Source of the DNA: Moesziomyces globuligerus
Lineage: Eukaryota; Basidiomycota; Ustilaginomycetes; Ustilaginales; Ustilaginaceae
Reading direction: 5' to 3'
DNA length: 64,000 bases
NCBI GenBank assembly: GCA_030849465.1
Contig: JARVLF010000015.1
Span: 1,922,001 to 1,986,000 of the forward strand
Shown one piece after another: positions 20,329-30,534 of the stretch. Numbering within the stretch: the stretch's first letter is position 1; every line of letters starts with the position of its first letter. The notes below the pieces were generated by a model. It did no database searches. It had not been told where the DNA came from and saw only the letters and a program-made list of their open reading frames with translations. The position numbers and the translations under genes were made by a program.

Positions 20329-23049
20329 ATGGACGGACCAGCAGATCGGCTCGCTGACCAGCAACGCGATGAGCACGAAGTTGAGCTCATCCTCGGTGCG
20401 CTTCCATCCTTGTGGCACAACACGCAGAATGTGCTGAGGGACCTCGGATATCAACAGGCGCCGCATGAGGAGGTCCAAGAACGACCGGCTCACGAGCTCG
20501 ATCAAGAGCACGATGCGCAAAAACCATCAGACTCTGCTGGCTGGAGGAGCCGCAGCAAGCATGGTGCGGCAGGACTTGCGCCGAGCTCAGAAGCAGAGCA
20601 CGACGATGCCGAGGAGAGGGTGTGCCGCATGTGCTTTTCTTCCGAGACCGAGCTCGCGGACGACGGCTCGTCGCTCGGCCGGCTCATACGACCATGCTAC
20701 TGCGATGGTAGCATGCGCTACGTGCACGATACCTGCCTCGACCAATGGCGGCGCAAGTCGGAAGCTTCGGAAGCTGCGCGCGTCTGCGGCCAATGCCACG
20801 CTCGCTACCGCTTCCGTCGCCGCCCCTATGCCAACCTCATGGCATTCGCCCAGGCAAGCCAGATGCTGCGCATACTCGTCTGCGTCTTCGTCGTCTTCGT
20901 CATCTCGATTGCACTGGGCGCCGTCGCATTGCTCACGCTGCGTAGCGTGGCGCTTCTGAAATCGACACCGCTGCGCTTCGTCCGCGACGCCGCTCTGCGC
21001 CGCGTGCAGTTCGACAACGCACCCTGGAACATCACACTGCAGACGAATCAGTCGCGCGCCGAGGTATGGATCCCAGCGCACGTTTGGAAGAGCACTACGA
21101 GTAGCACGGGAGTCCCTCAGCTCGACAGCGACTTCTACTCGAAGATCGACCTCGACGTGTTTTCGCGCGTCCGCCAGGAACAGCTCCTCAATCCGGTCTA
21201 CTGGAAGCGCGTCCAGCGCTCCCCGTCCTCGTTCCGCGCTAACTACACCGACGCCATGATCGTCCGTGCTAAGCTCCGGTCGGGCGAAGACGTGTCCGAA
21301 GAGCTCGAGCGCCTCTCGCGCGGGATGTCTGTCTTCCCCCCAAAGGCTTCAAAAAACGTACGGGCTGCGACACACATCGCAGCGTCTGGTGTCGCCCCGG
21401 AGCGGAAGGACGCCAATGCCTCGGCTCCGAGCTTGCAAACGCCCTTCAATCTCACGCCTTCATTGCGGGAGCGTCTCGTGGGGAGCGACTTCAAGCTGGG
21501 TTTCGGCTTGCCATTCTTCTCGTCCAAGGACACGGAGGCGGATGCGGATAGGGAGGAGGACAAGTTCGAGGTGTGGCAGAGACAGAACCTGACGATCAAG
21601 TTCGAGTACGAAGAGCTGTCGAGCTTTATGCTCAAAGAGCCGTCGGACCATGTGCTGGTGCGCAGCCTGCCCGAGTGGCTGGGCTTTGCGCGCTACGTGC
21701 CGTACGGCATGATGCTAGCGTTGGTGGACCGCTTTTACTTTCTGGCGAGCGTCTTCCAGCCTTGGTGGTCGTCGATCGCGCGCTCGGCGCTGCAGCTTGC
21801 GCTGCTCCTGCTCCAGTCGCAGCGGGAGCTGCTCTGGTGTGCCAGCAAGGCAGCGGTCGCCGCACTTATTGCGTACATCGACGTCGAATACGAGCCGGTC
21901 AGGTGGAATCCGGACAATGCCGTCGTCACCGGTCCGCTTCGGACAGCGCGTCGACAAGCTGCCGCAGTAGCGCGCGAGATCCTGGTCGTCGCGGCCGACA
22001 ACGTCTTCGGGCCGTTCTGGCTGAACTGGTGGGGCGGATACTCGCTGGCGGTGTACATGCGGCCACGTCACTTTATGACGACCGAGCGCGTCGAGATGAC
22101 GCAGCTTGCAGCCGTCTTCGCGCCCACCGTCACCATCTTGCTCGATGCGATGGCATCGGGCTTGGCGACATTCAGCACGCGCGCGGCGCGCTTTCAGGAG
22201 ACGCATACCAGCCGATGGTTGCAGGCAGACTGGGTGCACCACGACTTCTCGGCGTCCGAGGGATACCGGCGGATGATCGCGAGCTTGCTCGGCGACGAGA
22301 GCGCGAGCCAGGCGACGCTGCACGATCTCTGGCTCGAGGTGAGCAGCAAGCGGCTGCTGCCCGGCAGGGCCAAGCCGCAGCAGATGGCGCTCATGCCCCA
22401 GCGCAGCACGTGGCAGACGGTGGTGCTGCTCGGCTGTCTCTGCACAACGGCGCTCGCGCTCGTCGTGGCCACCAAGATGGCGTGGGACACGTCGATCTCG
22501 CACTTTGCACGACAGGCGTGGCGGTCGCTGGTGAGCATCTACCAGCTGGCGATGCATTCGGGTGACAGCTTCCGCCTCGCGTGGCAGCAGACGTGTGCGG
22601 CGCTGCTCATGATCGCGCGCTGGACGTTCGGCAGGGCGAAACGCTTTGCTGGTCAGGTCTTTGGCAATATCCGAAGCGCCGTCTGTCGCGGCCGGGACGT
22701 CGCTTCGCCTGTGGATTCCGTCGAACGACGCGAAGCGACGTCGACGTCGAACAGCGCTCAGGGCGATGCGGCCGAGGCGGCGGAGCAGCCGCAGCAGGCC
22801 GAAGGAGTGGCAGAGCCGCTGCTCAACGACCCCTTCCTGCAAGGCGGCCACATGGGCGTGTTCGGCGCCATCCTCGGCCACGTCGCCTCCATCTACGGCT
22901 GCATCCATGCGTTTGTCTTCACGATGCGCTTCATCCTTGTCTATCTGCCCTTCGAGCCCTTCATGATGGTCTACACGCTCCTTCAGCATCTCATCCAGGC
23001 CGATGTGGCCAACACGGAGGTGCTGGATCGTGACAACATGTACGCCTAG
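20329..23049 (+). CDS. RING-CH (MARCH-type) multi-span membrane E3 ubiquitin ligase
   Basis: The ATG at 20329 gives a 906-residue protein. A C4HC3 RING-CH finger starts at Cys99: VCRMCFSS, then PCYCDGSMRYVHDTCLDQWRR and CGQCHARY. The histidine between the Cys pairs and the Trp after it are hallmarks of RING-CH rather than RING or PHD. A strong membrane pair follows at about 179-212, with more hydrophobic segments at about 465-525, 560-580, 590-615, 695-720 and 845-890; the last encloses aromatic-rich helices. RING-CH E3 proteins ubiquitinate membrane proteins at ER, Golgi, endosomes or mitochondria. Doa10/MARCH6 also carries an N-terminal RING-CH but is longer and has a conserved central TEB4 region that I do not see, so this is probably a separate fungal branch. 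Substrate and compartment are unknown. Confidence 0.85.
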   Translation: MDGPADRLADQQRDEHEVELILGALPSLWHNTQNVLRDLGYQQAPHEEVQERPAHELDQEHDAQKPSDSAGWRSRSKHGAAGLAPSSEAEHDDAEERVCRMCFSSETELADDGSSLGRLIRPCYCDGSMRYVHDTCLDQWRRKSEASEAARVCGQCHARYRFRRRPYANLMAFAQASQMLRILVCVFVVFVISIALGAVALLTLRSVALLKSTPLRFVRDAALRRVQFDNAPWNITLQTNQSRAEVWIPAHVWKSTTSSTGVPQLDSDFYSKIDLDVFSRVRQEQLLNPVYWKRVQRSPSSFRANYTDAMIVRAKLRSGEDVSEELERLSRGMSVFPPKASKNVRAATHIAASGVAPERKDANASAPSLQTPFNLTPSLRERLVGSDFKLGFGLPFFSSKDTEADADREEDKFEVWQRQNLTIKFEYEELSSFMLKEPSDHVLVRSLPEWLGFARYVPYGMMLALVDRFYFLASVFQPWWSSIARSALQLALLLLQSQRELLWCASKAAVAALIAYIDVEYEPVRWNPDNAVVTGPLRTARRQAAAVAREILVVAADNVFGPFWLNWWGGYSLAVYMRPRHFMTTERVEMTQLAAVFAPTVTILLDAMASGLATFSTRAARFQETHTSRWLQADWVHHDFSASEGYRRMIASLLGDESASQATLHDLWLEVSSKRLLPGRAKPQQMALMPQRSTWQTVVLLGCLCTTALALVVATKMAWDTSISHFARQAWRSLVSIYQLAMHSGDSFRLAWQQTCAALLMIARWTFGRAKRFAGQVFGNIRSAVCRGRDVASPVDSVERREATSTSNSAQGDAAEAAEQPQQAEGVAEPLLNDPFLQGGHMGVFGAILGHVASIYGCIHAFVFTMRFILVYLPFEPFMMVYTLLQHLIQADVANTEVLDRDNMYA

Positions 23050-26000
23050 CGATCGGGCCTCGCGGATCAATCTCAGCTTTCTGTGCATGTGTTCTGCGTC
23101 GAGTCACTCCGGAGGGTTGTATCGTCCGAAAGAGACGTGATCGTGGACTGTGGAGCGTAAGCATTGCCCGCTCAGCTTCGGACATTGGGGCCGAGCGCGC
23201 CAAGGGTGGGTGGGTAAGATCACGCAACGTGGCGGAGCGGCTTGACCGGTCGCGATGCCGATGCTACGCGCGAAAGGCTCCGAGGTGGAGGTGATGAATG
23301 CGTCAGTCGGATGCCACGTCGTTGCGTTCGCACGTGCTCTCGGCCCGTGTGAAAGCAAGTGCAATGCTGCCGAGTGTTGGGGACGGTCCATTGCCGTAGT
23401 TGTGACTGGAAGCTTCGATCGCGTCAAGCAGCCTTTGTCAGTCATCCGCGCTGCACGTATGACAAGCCGAGAACTGTGTCCGCATCTTTCCTCGCGCCTC
23501 GAAACCCTCCGTGCTTCGGAGGGGGCTCCGACCACACTCGCGTAAGACTGGTCCCACATGACAAAAGCATAAGTTAGCGTCGTACTCGTGATGAATTGCG
23601 CTTGGATCTCACAAAAGAGCACGAGTGCAGCTGATGCCGGGCAAGCTGTGAAAGTGACGAGACGAGACGAGGGTCCTGCGTCAGCTGGGTTCGGTTGGGT
23701 GTTACGCGATGCGCCCCACTCGGCTCGTGTTAGCTTGGCTGACTGAGCACACGAAGCGACCCTCTTCGCGGCCTACGAGTAAAGGTCACTCTTGCGTACA
23801 ATCATCGACCTCCTCCATTTGAGGCGAAGGCTTGCAGGCTGTGGCTTCGAGAGTGGTCACGGGATGGGATCGTACGAGGGCCAGTCCATCGGTTGACGTA
23901 GCTGCCCGGCTCTCGGTGCCGTGACAATGCACGTTCGACCCTTAGCGGCCGGAAAATCAGATCCGACTTCGCTCGCCAATGCCTCATGCAATCTCGGCAC
24001 CGTTCTGGCTTTTCCAGTCGAATGGGGGTGGCTATTTCGGTCCTCGTGGTGATGGCGCCATCTGGCGACGAGGGGTCTCGATCAGGTTCCTGGCCGGCCA
24101 AGACCTTGGCGGCCAATGGTGCCGGGGTGAGACATGGCGACTCGACCCTCCAACTCGGCTGCCTCTCCGCATTGTTCGTCGCCAGTCATGCCTCTGCGTA
24201 CGCGCGACTGGGCTGCGATGGCGAGACGCAGCAGACGGTGAGCGATGACGGCAGCGTCGGAGCGGACAGGGGGGAAGACTTCCAAATGTGGGGTTTTTGG
24301 CACTCGATGCAGCGGGCTGGCTTTGCCGAGCTTCTATTCGCGCGTGGAGCAGGCTGAAGCCCAGTGGGCATCTCCGCCTCGGGCAGCGCGGGCGAAGAGA
24401 GTCACAGCGCATTTGTTTGCCGTGGCGGACGTGGAAAAGCGAGCTAGCTGCCCCGGGCGAAGGCTGCTGCGGCATCGTTCGTTGGGGCTCGAACGAGCCA
24501 AGCTCACCTGCAGCCCGGCCGGTTGCGCCAACCCGATGCCATGGCGAAAGGGTCGATGAAGATCGCGGTGTGCGTCTGGCATCGGCACCGCAGCCGAAGA
24601 AGCGCCGGAGAAGGCAACGTCATCGCGTCGCAACGGAGCCAAGCGGCGTTTGGAATTGCAAAATCCAGCCTCTCCTGCCCAGCATCTCCTAACTGCGCTC
24701 ACCCGCAACACAGATGTCTCGCGCACTCACCGGCTTTGCGATCGACACCCCCTTTGGCGCCGCTCGGCCGTCGCTGTGTGGCTCTGACTAGGTCGACGCA
24801 AAGTTGGCCGACTCGTTGCTTCAGGTGGATGTTGCTGCTCCATCATCAGTGATCAATAAGAATTCGAAAAAGGAAAAATGGGAAGATTAAATGCTCAACA
24901 AAAAAAAGATGAGATATAAAATTCGACGGCGAAGGCTGTGTTCATAGGTGGTCTAACACACACAGCCGGTCTCGATGCAAATCACGATCACCACCCCTCG
25001 TCCCACCAAAGCCATAAGCCCTCTTTGACGCATCCAAAACGTGTCCCACGAATGCGCGACCATTGCAGCACGAGACGATTGCGTGGGGTGCCAAGCATCG
25101 GGGGCGTTCCGTCATGCACGTGTGGCACATTGGTTGGCCGACCACGCCCACCTCCAGCAGCAGCCCTCTTGCACATTGGCAGGCTTCCGTTCTGGAAACG
25201 AGTTCCCGGGCCAGATCTGCGACGAGCGGGAGGCCAGATCTGTGAGATTGAGGCAAGAGGGCCGTGTTGAATGAAGCCGCATGCCACCCGCGTCGATGCG
25301 GCCAGACGCGCACGACGCCCCGCGGCGCGCTTGGCAAGCCATTCGCGTACCTGAGACGCAAGCGATGCACGATGCACAGGTTCGGGATGCTACCCCTCAG
25401 CCCGCGATTGGAAATGAAACTCCCACTCTGCACCGAGCCACCTTACAGCTCTCGTCTCCAATGCGTATCGTCGAGAACGACGAACGATGCAGCTTGTGTC
25501 GACGCGATAACCCCAAAAGCGACACCAATGGCTGCGTCGGGCGTAGGAAGAACGCGTGGTGTCGCTGCGTCTCGAGTCCCGGAGTGAGGTCGCCAAGGGC
25601 GGGCTTGCAGACGCCAGCTGCACGCGCACATGTGCTGCAGCAAACGCCTCGCCCGGATGTGTGGAGACAGGCGCGCCGACTCACCTCGCTTCTCCCCCCA
25701 CGCTGCACAACCCCAGATTTCGAATTTCCCCTCTGCATGCTCTCCAGCAAGCCGACCCCACTGGAAAGCTTATCGCCCCTCCGATTCGTCGCTCCTGCAC
25801 TCTACCTTGCTCCTATCGCCCAAGTTTCGCCAGCCAGCTGCGGTACCCGGAGAAACTCCCTCCCCACGCCTTGGACAGGCTGCAAATGATTGGACCACCC
25901 CTGGTGGTCGTCCCCTTCCCCACTCTGACCCCGAGCTCGAGGACGGCTAAAGGGAAGACGGTACTCTAGGTTGGGCGTGGGGTCTTGCAGCCCTGGTCGG

Positions 26001-27390
26001 CCGAGCGCCCGTTTGGTTCTGAGGTTGGAATGAAACGCCGGCGATAGCCAGCTTGCGTAAGGGGACGGTCCAATCACGACGACGGGACAGACGGCCTCCA
26101 ACGGCGAGGTTGCAGGCAACTCGGGCCAATAGACAGTCGCTACACAAGCACAAGAAGTTGGGCTGTACGTTCATCCTGGACGCTTGCGTACGCTCTATTG
26201 GACCTTACGGCCGTGGCAGGGCGACGCGATTCCAAGGGCGAGCACCTCCGGTTTTGCGGGGTAAGCAACTGCGCTAGGAACGGGGTGATGTCTTCCAGCA
26301 TGTTGCCGACGAGTCGAGGCCTGCTTGAGCGCGATGCGCTTTTTCGCAGGGCGAGTCTGGGGGTTGGGGGCACCAGCTGACCCCGCTTCGGTGGCCGTCG
26401 CCGGACGCGAGGACCAAATGTTGGGCAAGCGCTTTGGGCGCCTCGTACCACCGATCGCGACTAGGACGCGACAGCCGAGGATCGACAGCCGTTGCCCCGC
26501 CGCGGAGTGGCGGGCGCCGGAAAAGGCCCCCCATTTAGAGCTACGCGTCCATCGCCTCGATTCGCACCAAGCCTACAAGCGCGGCAAGGAGTTCCACGAC
26601 CCACGATGACCTCGCGTCCTGAGGATGCAAGAGCATGACCTACTGCACTCCTGCAGCGAACTGAATCCGCTTGGCAGTACGGTCGACACTTGCAGCCGAC
26701 AATTTGTGCATTGGTCCGGTCTCGATACATGCAGAGCCGAACAGAGCAATCTCGAGGCGGCAAGCGGCTTCAGTGTGTGTTCGCAAGCGCCAAGCGAGAT
26801 CTCGGATGGGCAGAGCGAGCGAGCCTTGGTAGGAAAGCGAGATCGGGCAACCCTCTCTGAAGCGTCTGGAATGACGTGGCTTCAGTTCACGTTGCCCTGA
26901 ATTTCCTGCAACACCGACCGCACGTGTTGCGTATACTGTACCCGATTGAAGGCCCGATCTGTCAACGTGTCGAAAATTCGCTCGCCTACGGCGCCGCACT
27001 CCAGCCTGGAAGCAGTTGGAATCTTCGATCTCACACGCGGACTCCGATTGATCCGCATTTTTTAATTTTTGGTTTTTGAAAAATTTCTCAACGTTGACGC
27101 ACTGCCTACGCGGCACTCCGAAGGGGCCAACGTGCCGAGCGAACGCTTCCCAGCGGAAGCGGGCGAGCCCAGAACGTTCCGAGGCCCGCGGAGAGCGTCA
27201 TTCTTGAATCACGTCAGGGGCGTGCGGAAAGACGAGCACGTTCTTTGCGAGGATGAACCCATACGCAGCCGCAAAAAAGCATCCGAGAGTCGAGCCCAGC
27301 TGACAGCTTGCCGTCGCAGAAGCGATGGCTCGCCTCACCCCAGCTACGGTACTCAGCCGACAGCTCAGCTCTGCGATGCACTGCACCACG

Positions 27391-27415
27391 CTGTGCTGTG
27401 CTGTGCTATGCTGTG
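27391..27415 (+). repeat. CTGTG pentanucleotide array (5 units, one variant)
   Basis: Five tandem CTGTG units, the fourth reading CTATG, followed by a short GATGC duplication. Simple-sequence repeat within the gene-poor region. Confidence 0.8.
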
Positions 27416-29215
27416 CAGTACGATGCGATGCGTGCTATGGAGCGAGGGTGTCGATATTGGCGTCGGCCACTCAGCAGGCGACGCCTGGATATCGACCAAT
27501 GGGCCCGCTTTGAGGTGCAACCCTTTTTCCAAAGGGGCTAGGGCGAGCAACCCTATACCTTCTCCCTCTCGTCGCAGATGAGTGCCGGTTAATGCGACGG
27601 CTGTTTAGCCTCGACAAGGGGTTGCCGGAAGACTCGCCTCCGTCGTCCTCCCCGTCACTGCATGGGGAGCGGGGCGGAAGAGAGTAAATTTAGAAGTGAG
27701 AAAATGCGGGCTACGAGTTCTGTGCGCAGCTGTTGCAGAGCGTGCTGTGAGCTTCGATCGAGCTAGCTGGCCGAGCTGAAATTATGTCGTCGGACTCCAC
27801 ATTGAAGGTGGCCCTTTGATGCTGCAGCCAAGCAACAATTTCTTCTGGCCTGTCGCTTGCCAGTTGCACAGACTGCCGACCGTCGGGATCGGGGCGAGCA
27901 GCTGCAAAAAAGTGTGTTGGAATTCGCGTTGACCCTTCCAGCGCTGTGATAGCCGCTGTCGTTTGCTGGACATTTGCAAGTTTGGAAGCGGCCCATGTGG
28001 CCGATGTGGCCGAGGTGCGATCGGCGAGGGGGCTGTGCACTGCGATGGTGGGCTACGATTTGATGGCCTGCAAAGCTCGATTTCGGCCCAGCGACCCGTG
28101 CGGCGCAAGACCCACAAGGTACTGACGCAACTGGCAGGGTGGTGAGCACGCCAAAGCCTGCGACCTCGCGTCTCACGAGAGTGAGCTGGAAGAGCGGATC
28201 GAGGGCGGATCGGATGCTTTTTTTCCGTCGATGCCCGGCCAATGAACCCCTGCGCACCGACAATCTTCTAGACGATTTTCGCAGTTTTGCTTTTTCCTTT
28301 TTCATGACTTGCACAAGCAACGTGCGAGGCGAAAAACGCCCCGCCAATCACGCCGCCTGACTCACTCCAAGCCACAAACGGGAGCAAAGCGTTGGCTGGC
28401 GCCCTCACCTCTATAATCGTTGCGACATGGCGGCAGGAATGCTTGGCTATCGGATGGCTTGCATGGTGCGATTGGCTCCGTCGACAAAGGAAGCGAGTGC
28501 GACCTCGACTGCAAGGCTAAGGCTATTTCTGTGACGCATGAGAGATCCTTCTGAAGGGCCTGCTCGGCCTGCTCGGCATCGAGACCCGCACAAGAAAAGA
28601 ATAAAAAAAAGAAATAGAAATCACCAAAGCCGCTGGCTTTCGCGATGCAATAGCGTGCTCGAAACTTCGAAAGCAAGGCGATTGGCGCTGGTGTCGGCTT
28701 CCGTGTCGCAATACCTGGCCGACTGTAATCACTTCCCACAACGTGCAGGGTCATCATCTCCGGAGATGCCGAAGCAGAGCTTTGTATTGTCGGAAAGACG
28801 AGAGGATGCTCCAGCGGCACCCGCTGACGAAAGCCAAGTAAACGGCCTCAATGGCGGGCCGGGGCGACGGGGCGAGCCCACCGCCCGGTTGAGCCGAAGT
28901 GGAGTCATCGACTGGCGGTGACGGTAAGCACGCACCGGCTGTCCAAGACATCACATCGCGGAGGTGCAAAGCGGTACCCTTTCATTGCGTGACCCTACCA
29001 GCGCTCCCTTCCGCGCCCGTTGACCTAATTTCGCAATTGGGTGAGGGATCGGGGGTGGAAGCCTCCTTTTCTTGTTTATTTACTTTTTAATTCTTTAGTC
29101 AAGTTTTCGAATTCTTTGGCCGAGGTCAGAGTGGATGGCGGCGTCAGGCGTCGCCGCTGCCAAGCCGAGGCTGAGTCGGATGGGGGCGCATCAGCTGTGG
29201 GTCTCTGGATCGAGG

Positions 29216-29270
29216 GTTGCGTTGCTTTGCGTTGCGTTGCGTTGCGTTGCGTTGCGTTGCGTTGCGTTGC
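29216..29270 (+). repeat. GTTGC pentanucleotide microsatellite (11 units)
   Basis: Eleven 5-base units, of which the third reads TTTGC and the last eight (29231-29270) are perfect. It is the longest simple repeat in the gene-poor region and is likely to vary in length between strains. Confidence 0.95.
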
Positions 29271-29561
29271 GGGTGCACCGCGCCGCACTCGGGATTTCCG
29301 CTGTCCAGCTATTCCCGTCTCCGGTGTCCGCTAGGATCCCGCAAACTTGTGCGTACGCTTTGGGCGCGCACCAGCTCGGCTTTGCAGCTGTTGACAGCTC
29401 GACTGGGCCCAACGTGCGATCCTTGCATTGCGTGGGTGACTCTGCCTCACTGACTCGTCCTTGCATACGGCAGCACCGCACACCACTGCATTGCCTCTGC
29501 ACCGCATCGCATCGCAATGCACAGCTCGCTACAGTATGCGTCTTCTGCTGTGCCTGTTGCG

Positions 29562-29590
29562 TGCGAGCATGCTGCCTGCGAGCATGCTGC
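29562..29590 (+). repeat. 14-base direct repeat, two copies
   Basis: TGCGAGCATGCTGC occurs twice with one base between the copies (29562-29575 and 29577-29590). Each copy contains the palindrome GCATGC. Confidence 0.85.
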
Positions 29591-29809
29591 AGCCTCTGCG
29601 TCCACGGAGGCCGCCCCTTGGTCCTCCTGTACGCTTGCGTGCTGCCCATGATGATCAGCGTCGACGTCCACGCTGCTGCATTCGATGCCGTCTAGCAACG
29701 CGCTTCTTTCATCATTTTTTCCGCTGCAGTGGCCCCCCGCCCCCCTTACCCTGAAAGTGTTGAGCCCAGTTACAGTAGCTACCCTTCAGGATATCCACGC
29801 CTGCCTGTC

Positions 29810-29857
29810 ATGCTCGCCCTCCCCTCGATGCTCCCCAACGCTCCTCGTCTTGGCTGA
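29810..29857 (+). other. possible uORF, 15 codons
   Basis: A short ATG-to-TGA frame in the G-poor leader of the Ecl1-like gene. It matters only if the transcript starts upstream of it, which the sequence does not show. Confidence 0.3.
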
Positions 29858-30028
29858 CTCGACCGTCCTCCCTTTCTTCCTATCTCGCCATCACCCGCAA
29901 CACCTTCGCCAGCTCGCTCGCTACCCTTCCGTTCTAAAGAACACGCTAAGCTATCGACGTTGCATCGTCCAACACGCTCCCATCTGCACCACGCACAACC
30001 AACACCAAGTCACGCCAGCCGCACCTGC

Positions 30029-30112
30029 ATGAGCTGCTGCAGCACGCACGCTTCTACCGCTCTTTTTGCCGTCACAATCGCCCGCGCCTCTATCACCGAC
30101 CCCTTTGTCTAG
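30029..30112 (+). other. possible uORF, 27 codons
   Basis: An ATG-to-TAG frame 422 bases before the main ATG. I found no further ATG between it and 30535, so a transcript with a long leader would present this uORF last before the main start. The peptide is low-complexity and not recognisable. Confidence 0.35.
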
Positions 30113-30534
30113 GCACATCCGCTTGGACCCACTCGCTTGGTCCTCCCGCACAACCTCGCTCGCCATTCTTCTAGTCACAACGCCACTACCCACCCGCCTG
30201 TGATCACCGGGAGTCATATTCGCCGTATCACTCTTCTCTTCTTCCCAACCTCCTCTCCGCTCAGCCCTTCTTAAACGCCCCGAATCATCAGCAGCGCGCC
30301 CGACTCTTCTTCCCGCCTCGCTCCGCAACCATCGCTACCCTCCCGTCCCTACCGGAACGCCAATTCCACCACCGCCAGCCTCGACCGCAGCGTTTGATCG
30401 CATACCAGCTTCACCACCCACCTGGCCTTGAGCCTTCACCATCTCCACCAGGAGTCCTCGCTGCTGCCATCCAGCGCGAGCGATTTTGTTTTCCGTCGGA
30501 CCCGTTTTGACGGGCCTTGTCACCTCTACCTACC

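Larger units (their letters stand above)
23050..30534. other. 7.5 kb region without a convincing gene
   Basis: Every open frame across these bases is short, overlaps others on both strands, has random-looking composition and lacks recognisable motifs. I found no tRNA B-box, rRNA, transposase or reverse-transcriptase motif. AT-rich islands occur at about 24870-24930, 27050-27095, 28595-28625 and 29065-29115. Pentanucleotide arrays occur at 27391-27415 and 29216-29270. From about 29780 the plus strand becomes strikingly G-poor and pyrimidine-rich up to the ATG at 30535, which suggests that the last 700-750 bases are the promoter and 5' leader of the next gene. A spliced gene with very small exons or a long noncoding RNA cannot be excluded. 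Confidence 0.6.

Noticed and set aside
24942..25889. Overlapping frames of 130-200 codons in the gene-poor interval
   Set aside because: Both strands give Arg/Pro/Cys/His-rich random-looking products with no hydrophobic pattern or motif, and they overlap each other.
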